Part shown: in pieces, positions 33,429 through 39,079 of the stretch
Numbering within the stretch: position 1 is the first letter of the stretch
How the letters are laid out: each line of letters opens with the position of its first letter
Source of the DNA: Streptomyces phyllanthi
GTDB lineage: Bacteria > Actinomycetota > Actinomycetes > Streptomycetales > Streptomycetaceae
Direction: 5' to 3'
Assembly (NCBI RefSeq): GCF_009377205.1
Contig: NZ_VJZE01000032.1
Coordinates: 1 to 39,079 of the forward strand
DNA length: 39,079 nt
Program-made: the position numbers and the translations under genes
The notes under the pieces: model-generated
Databases searched by the model: none
What the model saw: only the letters and a program-made list of their open reading frames with translations
What the model was told of the DNA's origin: nothing

Positions 33429-33434
33429 TAACCT
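33429..33434 (+). promoter_or_regulatory. -10 box of a predicted leaderless degV promoter
   Basis: TAACCT ends 7 nt before the ATG, and no ribosome site is present. CTGCCG 18 nt upstream is a weak -35 candidate. Confidence 0.5.
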
Positions 33435-33441
33435 CCAGCTC

Positions 33442-34287
33442 ATGTCCCGCCATGTCGCGATCGTCACCGATTCAACGGCCTACCTGCCGCCGCGGACGAT
33501 GGAGCGCCACGGCATCACCACGGTGCCCCTGACCGTGGTCCTCGGCGACCGCGCGCTCGAAGAGGGCACCGAGATCTCGGCACGCTCGCTGGCCCAGGCA
33601 CTCCAGAAGCGACGGCCCGTCACCACGTCACGCCCCAGCCCCGCGTTGTTCGCGGAGACCTACCGCAAGGTCGCCGAGGCGGGCGTGACGGGCATCGTCT
33701 CCCTGCATCTGTCCGCCGAGTTCTCGGGCACGTACGACGCCGCCGTCCTCGCTGCACATGAGGCACCCGTGCCCGTACGCGTGGTCGACACCGGAATGGT
33801 CGCCATGGCACTCGGTTTCTGCGCGCTGGCCGCGGCCGAGGCCGCGGAGGCCGGCGGCACGGTGGACGAGGCGGTCACGGCCGCGGAGAAGCGGGCCGCC
33901 GGCACGTCCGCCTACTTCTATGTGGACACCCTCGACTACCTGCGCCGGGGTGGCCGTATCGGTGCCGCACAGGCGCTCCTCGGCTCCGCCCTCGCCGTGA
34001 AGCCGCTGCTCCAACTGGACGGCGGGCGCATCGAGCTCCTCGAGAAGGTGCGCACGGCGTCGAAGGCCATCGCCCGTCTGGAGGAGATCGCCGCCGAACG
34101 CGCAGGCAACGCACCGGTCGACATCGCCGTGCACCATCTCGCCGCACCCGACCGGGCACAGGCGCTCGCGGACCGGTTGCGGGCACGGGTGCCCGGGCTG
34201 GCCGAGCTGCATGTGAGCGAGGTCGGCGCGGTGATCGGGGCGCATACCGGGCCGGGGCTGCTGGGGGCGGTCGTCTCTCCGCGGTGA
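33442..34287 (+). CDS. DegV family fatty-acid-binding protein
   Basis: A 281-residue DegV protein (family also known as FakB), which binds a fatty acid in a two-domain fold, often to present it to a fatty-acid kinase. Family motifs are VTDSTAYLPP near the start, VTTSRPSPALFAETYRKV, IVSLHLSAEFSGTYDAAV, VDTGMVAMALG and DTLDYLRRGGRIGAAQALLG. The cognate kinase is not in the window. It precedes comEA by about 160 nt and is probably its own unit, given the -10 box right before its ATG. A weak 6-bp stem follows the stop. Confidence 0.93.
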   Translation: MSRHVAIVTDSTAYLPPRTMERHGITTVPLTVVLGDRALEEGTEISARSLAQALQKRRPVTTSRPSPALFAETYRKVAEAGVTGIVSLHLSAEFSGTYDAAVLAAHEAPVPVRVVDTGMVAMALGFCALAAAEAAEAGGTVDEAVTAAEKRAAGTSAYFYVDTLDYLRRGGRIGAAQALLGSALAVKPLLQLDGGRIELLEKVRTASKAIARLEEIAAERAGNAPVDIAVHHLAAPDRAQALADRLRARVPGLAELHVSEVGAVIGAHTGPGLLGAVVSPR

Positions 34288-34450
34288 CATTTCCCCTCGG
34301 TGACATGGGAGGGGCTTCACGGGTGCGGTTCGGGGTGACGCGCCGGGGCTGGTGCTCGTGTGGGTGACGGAGTTATCCACAACCGTGCGGTAATCCACGG
34401 GAATTGAGGAAGATCATCGCGAGTGTGCGGGAGTGTCCCATGCTCGGCGC

Positions 34451-35626
34451 ATGGCACTTCGATCACCTTCGCGTACAGCGACAGTCACCAGTGGACCGGG
34501 CCGTGGCCCGGTGTCCGACGGCCGTGTCCGCCACGGCCGTCCTCCCGGCCGGGGCGGGTCCCGGCGCCGCCGGGCCTCGGCGGAGGCGCTCCGCCTGCGC
34601 GCGGAAGCCCTCTTCGCCGACGAGGCAAGGGAACGGCGGGAATTGGGGAACGGGCCACCGGGTCCGCGTACCGGGCGGGTCGTGCTCGGCAGCCACCGGG
34701 GAGCGGCTGGGGAGTTCCCGGGACGGCGACCTGACGAGCGGCGGGCGTGTGCCGTCCGTTCCTCCGGCGCCGACGCCGGCGACCGTCACCGCGTCGGCGA
34801 ACGTCCTGGTGCCGAAGGCCCCGCTGGTGCCGACCGGTTCGAGACGCAAGAGCCCGACGTCCCGGAGGTGGAGGAGCCCGCCGACGAAAGCCCTCCCGCA
34901 CACAGTCCCAAAAGGTCCTTGCGGGAGCGGATCGGGCCGGCGGTGCGGGAGAGGACACCGCTGTGGTTGCAGGCGAGGTGCGGGCTCGAGCGGCGGAGCG
35001 TGGTCGCGCTCAGCGTGCTGCTGGTCGTCGCGGCCGTTCTCGCAGCGCAGCACTTCTGGACGGGCCGCACACAGCCCGTGAGCGCACCCGAGATGGTGCG
35101 GTCGGCGCCGTACGAGGAAGTCGAGGGGCGGCCGGACGGGGCAGCGACGGCCGCGCCCCCCGGGGCGCCGGCCTCCCCGGCGGGCGCCGTGATCGTGGTG
35201 GACGTCAGTGGGAAGGTCCGGCATCCAGGGATTCAACGGCTGCCCGCGGGTTCCCGGGTCTCCGACGCGTTGCGGGCGGCCGGTGGGGTGCGTCCGGGCG
35301 CGAGCACCGAGGGGCTCAACCGCGCCCGGCTCCTAGTGGATGGAGAGCAGGTGGTGGTCGGCGCTCCGGCGCCCGCCGGTGTGGTGCCGGGCGCAGTCGG
35401 CTCCGGAGGGTCCGCCGCCGGTGCGGCCCCCGCGGCTCCGGTCTCCCTCAGCACGGCCACCGTGGACCAACTCGACACGCTGCCGGGTGTGGGCCCCGTG
35501 CTGGCCCAGCACATCATCGACTACCGCACCCAGCACGGTGGTTTCCGCTCGGTCGACGAACTGCGCGAGGTCAACGGCATCGGTGACCGCCGCTTCGCCG
35601 ACCTGCGGAATCTCGTACGGCCATGA
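34451..35626 (+). CDS. comEA: ComEA family DNA-binding protein
   Basis: A 391-residue membrane protein. The first ~175 residues are charged, poorly conserved and probably cytoplasmic. One membrane helix follows (SVVALSVLLVVAAVLAAQHF). The outer part has an SLBB domain (VIVVDVSGKVRHPGIQRLP to VDGEQVVVG) and a C-terminal helix-hairpin-helix pair (STATVDQLDTLPGVGPVLAQ and REVNGIGDRRFADLRNLV) that binds double-stranded DNA. In competent bacteria ComEA delivers DNA to the ComEC channel. The start is uncertain: this ATG and a GTG 6 codons earlier (34433) both lack good ribosome sites. Its stop overlaps the comEC ATG (ATGA). Confidence 0.9.
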   Translation: MALRSPSRTATVTSGPGRGPVSDGRVRHGRPPGRGGSRRRRASAEALRLRAEALFADEARERRELGNGPPGPRTGRVVLGSHRGAAGEFPGRRPDERRACAVRSSGADAGDRHRVGERPGAEGPAGADRFETQEPDVPEVEEPADESPPAHSPKRSLRERIGPAVRERTPLWLQARCGLERRSVVALSVLLVVAAVLAAQHFWTGRTQPVSAPEMVRSAPYEEVEGRPDGAATAAPPGAPASPAGAVIVVDVSGKVRHPGIQRLPAGSRVSDALRAAGGVRPGASTEGLNRARLLVDGEQVVVGAPAPAGVVPGAVGSGGSAAGAAPAAPVSLSTATVDQLDTLPGVGPVLAQHIIDYRTQHGGFRSVDELREVNGIGDRRFADLRNLVRP

Positions 35627-38544
35627 GGGGGCCGGAGGGTGGGCCCGGCGTCGTCGCGGAGGGCGTGGCCGCAGACGCCGGCAGCACGGTCGCGACCCGT
35701 GAAGCCGACCGTACTGGTGTGCGCCCTGGCCTGGGACGCTCACCCGTGCACGCGGCCTCCGCGAGTCGGCTCGGCGACGCTCACCCCAGACAGGAGGGGC
35801 CCACGGACCTGCGGCTGGTGCCGCCCGCGCTGGCCGCGTGGGCGACGGCGGCGCTCATGCTCGGGGCCACGGTGGAGTGGGCCATCGGGGTGGCGGTGGC
35901 CGGCCTGGTCGTGGGCGGCGCTCTGCTCATGGCCGGGCGGAATGGAGATGATGGCTCCGAGTCGGCCGGGCGGAATGGAGATGATGGCTCCGAGTCGGCC
36001 GGGCGGAATGGAGATGATGGCTCCGAGTCGGCCGGGCGGGATGGAGATGATGGCTCCGAGTCGGCCGGGCGGGATGGAGATGATGGCTCCGAGTCGGCCG
36101 GGCGGGATGGGGGCGATGGCTCCGAGTCGGCCGGGCGGGACGGTGCCGGGGGCTCCGGGCGGAATCGCACCGACGGTTCCGGTCGGGCTCGATGGGCGCC
36201 GTGGTCGGGGGTTTCCGTGGCCGCCGTGCTGCTCTGTGCCGCCGCGGCCGCTGCCTCCGCCGGGCTGCACGGGGCGGATCTGCGGCGCGGCCCCGTCCCC
36301 GAGCTGGCGCGCCAGTACGCGCGTGTGACGGCCGATGTCGAGCTCACCGCGGACCCGCGGCTCACCCGCCCCCGCGTCAAGGGCGACCATGTGGCCCCGA
36401 CCGCCGTACTCCTGAAGGGCGAGGTACGGCGGTTGGAGAAGCCGGACGGGTCGGTCGCCGGGGTGCGGACGCCGGTCCTGGTGATCGTGGACGCCAAGGC
36501 GAAGCCAGGTGGCGGCGGAAGGTACCGCTCAGGCGGTGACGAGAGACCACGAGCACCGGGCGCCGGGGCGGAGCAGGGAGCCTGGCTGTCCCTTCTCCCC
36601 TCCACGCGGGTACGGGTCGCCGCGCAGATCGTGCCGGCGATGGTCGGCGGGGACCGGATCGCCGCCGTGCTGCGGGTGCGGAGTGGTGGGCCGCCCGAGG
36701 TCGTGGCGGCGGCATCCGGGGCGCAGCGGTTCGCGGGGAGACTGCGGAGCGGGTTGCGGGAGGCGACGGACGGGCTGGACGCGGACGCGCGGGCGTTGCT
36801 GCCGGGGTTCGTCGTCGGGGACACCTCGCGGGTGCCGGTCGAGTTGGACGAGGCGTTCAAGGCAACCGATCTGACTCATCTGCTGGCCGTCAGCGGGGCG
36901 AACTTCACGATCCTGCTCGCGCTGTTCATCGGCCCGCCCGGGCTCGCCCAGCGGGCCGAGCGGAGGGGTCTCGCGCCCCGGCTCGGTATCCCGCTGCGGA
37001 CGACCGCGCTGGTAGGGGGCGTGATGACGCTCGGCTTCGTGATCGTGTGCCGGCCGGACCCGAGTGTCCTGCGGGCCGCAGCCTGCGGCTCGATCGCGTT
37101 GCTGGCCATCGCGACCGGGCGCCGCAGATCCCTGATTCCCGCGCTGGCCACGGCGGTTCTGGTCCTGGTGCTCTACGACCCGTGGCTGGCCCGCAGCTAC
37201 GGCTTCCTGCTCTCCGTCCTCGCGACGGGCGCCCTGCTCACCCTCGCCCCGCGGTGGAGTGCGGCGCTCCAGCGGCGTCGGGTGCCGCCCCGCCTGGCCG
37301 AGGCGCTGGCCGCGGCTGCCGCGGCCCAGGCGGTGTGCGCGCCGGTCGTCGCGGTGCTGTCGGCCCGGGTGAGCCTGGTGGCGGTGCCATGCAATCTCCT
37401 GGCGGAGTTCGCGGTGGCGCCGGCCACGGTGCTGGGGTTCGCCACGATGGCGACGGCGCCCGTGGCGATGCCGGTGGCCAAGGCCCTCGCATGGTGTGCG
37501 AGTTGGCCCGCAGGGTGGATTGCGGACATCGCGCGCACGGGGGCCGCCATGCCCGGCGGGGGAGTGGACTGGCCGGGGAACTGGACGGGCGCGCTGCTGC
37601 TCGCCCTGGTGACGGTGGTCGTCGTGCTCGGCGGGCGGCGGATCGTGAGCCGTCCCCGGATATGTGCGGTCTGCCTCGTGGTGTTCCTGCTCGTGGTGGT
37701 GCAGCCGCCGCCCCTGACCAGAGTGATCACCGGGTGGCCCCCGCCCGACTGGCGGTTCGCGATGTGCAATGTCGGGCAGGGGGACGCGACCGTCCTGGCA
37801 GCGGGCGACGGGACAGGGGTGGTGGTCGACGCGGGGCCTGATCCCCTGCTGGCCGACCGCTGTCTGAACGCCCTTGGCATCACACGGATCCCGCTGGTCG
37901 TGCTGACACACTTCCACGCCGACCATGTGGCCGGGCTGCCCGGTGTACTGCGAGGACGTTCGGTGGGGGCGATCGAGACCACGGGGTTCGAGGAGCCGGT
38001 GGACCAGGCCGAGTTCGTACGGAGACAGGCGGCGGCCCGGCGTATCCCCGTGACACGGGCCGTGGCGGGGGAGGAGCGGCGTACGGGGGGCCTGGCCTGG
38101 CGGGTGCTCTGGCCGCCGCCGGACACCGGGCTCGCGCCCGGGACGGGGCCCCTGCCGACGACAGGGCCTGTGCCCGAGGGGGCGAACGATGCCAGTGTGA
38201 CCATGCTGGTCCGGTCGGGCGGGATGACCATGCTGATGCTCGGCGACCTCGAACCCCCGGCCCAGCAGGCGCTGTTGAGGTCCCCGGCGGCCGCGGAGCT
38301 GGGAGCCGTGGACGTGATGAAAGTCGCGCATCACGGATCGGCGTACCAGGACCCGGATCTCCTCCGTGCCGTGGCACCGAAACTCGCGCTCATCTCGGTC
38401 GGCGCGGACAACCCGTACGGGCATCCGGCGCCGAGCACGGTCGCGGCGTTGCGGGCCGGGGGCGCGACCGTGCTGCGGACGGACGAGGACGGGGCGATCG
38501 CCGTCGCCTGCGGGGCACGAGGACTGCTGGTGGCGAGAAACTGA
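35623..38544 (+). CDS. comEC: ComEC/Rec2-type DNA uptake channel with internal minisatellite
   Basis: A 973-residue polytopic membrane protein. Two hydrophobic segments come first (~67-105), then a repeated loop of about 75 residues, a further helix, the Competence domain (for example LLPGFVVGDTSRVP and LTHLLAVSGANF near 390-430) with many helices to ~700, and a C-terminal metallo-beta-lactamase-like domain. The latter carries VGQGD, the HFHADH motif at 763-768, and VAHHGS. ComEC forms the channel for single-stranded DNA uptake, and the lactamase-like part may degrade the other strand. It is coupled to comEA by ATGA. Natural competence is not established in streptomycetes, so the role here is uncertain. 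The loop between helix 2 and 3 holds seven copies of an 11-residue repeat. Confidence 0.93.
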   Translation: MRGPEGGPGVVAEGVAADAGSTVATREADRTGVRPGLGRSPVHAASASRLGDAHPRQEGPTDLRLVPPALAAWATAALMLGATVEWAIGVAVAGLVVGGALLMAGRNGDDGSESAGRNGDDGSESAGRNGDDGSESAGRDGDDGSESAGRDGDDGSESAGRDGGDGSESAGRDGAGGSGRNRTDGSGRARWAPWSGVSVAAVLLCAAAAAASAGLHGADLRRGPVPELARQYARVTADVELTADPRLTRPRVKGDHVAPTAVLLKGEVRRLEKPDGSVAGVRTPVLVIVDAKAKPGGGGRYRSGGDERPRAPGAGAEQGAWLSLLPSTRVRVAAQIVPAMVGGDRIAAVLRVRSGGPPEVVAAASGAQRFAGRLRSGLREATDGLDADARALLPGFVVGDTSRVPVELDEAFKATDLTHLLAVSGANFTILLALFIGPPGLAQRAERRGLAPRLGIPLRTTALVGGVMTLGFVIVCRPDPSVLRAAACGSIALLAIATGRRRSLIPALATAVLVLVLYDPWLARSYGFLLSVLATGALLTLAPRWSAALQRRRVPPRLAEALAAAAAAQAVCAPVVAVLSARVSLVAVPCNLLAEFAVAPATVLGFATMATAPVAMPVAKALAWCASWPAGWIADIARTGAAMPGGGVDWPGNWTGALLLALVTVVVVLGGRRIVSRPRICAVCLVVFLLVVVQPPPLTRVITGWPPPDWRFAMCNVGQGDATVLAAGDGTGVVVDAGPDPLLADRCLNALGITRIPLVVLTHFHADHVAGLPGVLRGRSVGAIETTGFEEPVDQAEFVRRQAAARRIPVTRAVAGEERRTGGLAWRVLWPPPDTGLAPGTGPLPTTGPVPEGANDASVTMLVRSGGMTMLMLGDLEPPAQQALLRSPAAAELGAVDVMKVAHHGSAYQDPDLLRAVAPKLALISVGADNPYGHPAPSTVAALRAGGATVLRTDEDGAIAVACGARGLLVARN
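35932..36162 (+). repeat. 33-bp minisatellite inside comEC
   Basis: Six full 33-bp copies in a row (35932-36129) plus a diverged seventh encode AGRNGDDGSES-type units. Copies 1-3 encode Asn, copies 4-6 Asp at the fourth position, and copy 6 has one further change, giving a gradient of divergence. Unit length keeps the frame, so copy number can vary without breaking the gene. Confidence 0.97.
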
Positions 38545-38610
38545 TGGGGACGGGAGGCTGACGGGTCGGCGGGAGGCGAGAGAGTCGCGCGGTGGCGGGA
38601 GACTGGTGTG

Positions 38611-39079
38611 ATGAACTCCCTACAGGTCGATGCCTACCTCCGCCGGATCGGAGCCGGGCGCCCCGCCTCCCCCACCGTCGACGCGCTGCGCGAGCTGCAT
38701 CTGCGCCATCTGTGGGCCGTGCCGTTCGAGAACCTGTCGATCCACCTCGGCGAGGAGATCGTGCTCGACGAGAAGCCGCTGCTGGACAAGGTGGTCGGTG
38801 CGCACAGGGGAGGGTTCTGTTACGAGCTGAACGGGCTGTTCGCGGCGTTGCTGAGGGAGCTGGGCTTCGGCGTGACGCTGCTCGCGGCACGGGTGTTCGG
38901 GGACGAGGGGCGGCTCGGGATCCCGTACGACCATCTCGCGCTGCGGGTGCGGACGGTGGACGGGGGCGACTGGCTGGCCGACGTCGGGTTCGGGGCGCAC
39001 AGCCACTTTCCGCTGGCCCTGGGGGAGCGGGGGGAGCAGGAGGATCCGGGCGGCATGTTCCGGGTGGCCGAGGCGGCGG
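38611..39079 (+). CDS. arylamine N-acetyltransferase, 3' end outside window
   Basis: The first 156 codons of an NAT enzyme, open to the window edge (family length about 260-290). The start MNSLQVDAYLRRIG is followed by LHLRHLWAVPFENLSIHLG. The catalytic triad is complete: C70 in RGGFCYELN, H108 in YDHLALRV, D124 in WLADVGFG. The enzyme moves acetyl or related acyl groups from CoA to aromatic amines; in actinomycetes relatives also close amide bonds in ansamycin synthesis. GGGAG lies about 10 nt before the ATG. No biosynthetic genes are nearby, so a housekeeping or detoxifying NAT is more likely. Confidence 0.93.
   Translation, partial: MNSLQVDAYLRRIGAGRPASPTVDALRELHLRHLWAVPFENLSIHLGEEIVLDEKPLLDKVVGAHRGGFCYELNGLFAALLRELGFGVTLLAARVFGDEGRLGIPYDHLALRVRTVDGGDWLADVGFGAHSHFPLALGERGEQEDPGGMFRVAEAA

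Noticed and set aside
32339..33431. Alternative longer frames across the SCO2570-like gene
   Set aside because: They lack the membrane helix and the GGAGGAG ribosome site that mark the chosen frame, and read as low-complexity sequence.
35932..36162. CRISPR-like array
   Set aside because: It is a contiguous in-frame coding minisatellite inside comEC.

Overview
The window is chromosomal DNA from a Streptomyces (high-GC actinomycete). GC is very high, GTG starts are common, and third codon positions are nearly all G or C. Gene order runs DUF2344 protein - rne - rplU - rpmA - obg - proB - proA - spore-wall membrane proteins - nadD - LCP protein - rsfS - leuS - degV - comEA - comEC, which from memory matches the S. 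coelicolor interval around SCO2567-SCO2602. I could not run a comparison. It is mostly conserved core chromosome, with one small accessory patch between two tRNA-Ala genes.

Layout. 1-6.4 kb: the end of a repeat-built membrane protein, a DUF2344 radical-SAM-partner protein and a very large RNase E with arginine- and lysine-rich arms, closed by a 19-bp terminator. 6.6-10.4 kb: a secreted phospholipase-D-like protein, then ribosomal proteins L21 and L27 and the ribosome-associated GTPase Obg, with a 23-bp tandem repeat before obg. 10.5-12.6 kb (minus strand): a membrane-anchored CDP-glycerol-glycerophosphotransferase-like protein. 13.0-16.4 kb: proline synthesis (proB, a conserved unknown, proA). 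16.5-18.3 kb: two related single-pass membrane proteins of the SCO2584/SCO2583 type. 18.4-20.3 kb: an M48 metalloprotease (minus) and two tiny single-pass membrane proteins of 53 and 54 residues. 20.3-24.1 kb: nadD, an LCP-family glycopolymer transferase (PdtA-like), rsfS and a histidine phosphatase, closely packed. 24.2-25.6 kb: two tRNA-Ala(GGC) genes enclosing a decayed MFS transporter end and two small cysteine-motif proteins. 25.8-28.9 kb (minus): a NuoF-like flavo-iron-sulfur protein translationally coupled to a bis-heme membrane protein. 29.1-32.2 kb: leuS behind a leucine leader-peptide attenuator. 32.6-39.1 kb: a membrane-anchored helical protein, DegV, ComEA, ComEC (with a 33-bp minisatellite) and the start of an arylamine N-acetyltransferase.

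Themes. (1) RNA and ribosome maintenance: RNase E, L21, L27, Obg, RsfS, LeuRS. (2) Spore and cell-wall glycopolymer: the CDP-glycerol-like transferase, the SCO2584/SCO2583-type pair and the LCP protein probably act in one envelope process. (3) A membrane redox pair whose NuoF-like subunit has lost one ligand of its usual Fe-S cluster and its usual NADH motif. (4) At least five transcription units (proA, both SCO2583/2584-type genes, the leu leader peptide, degV) carry a TA-n-n-CT -10 box only 6-7 nt before the start codon, so they are predicted to be leaderless. (5) Short tandem repeats have expanded at several places beside or inside housekeeping genes.
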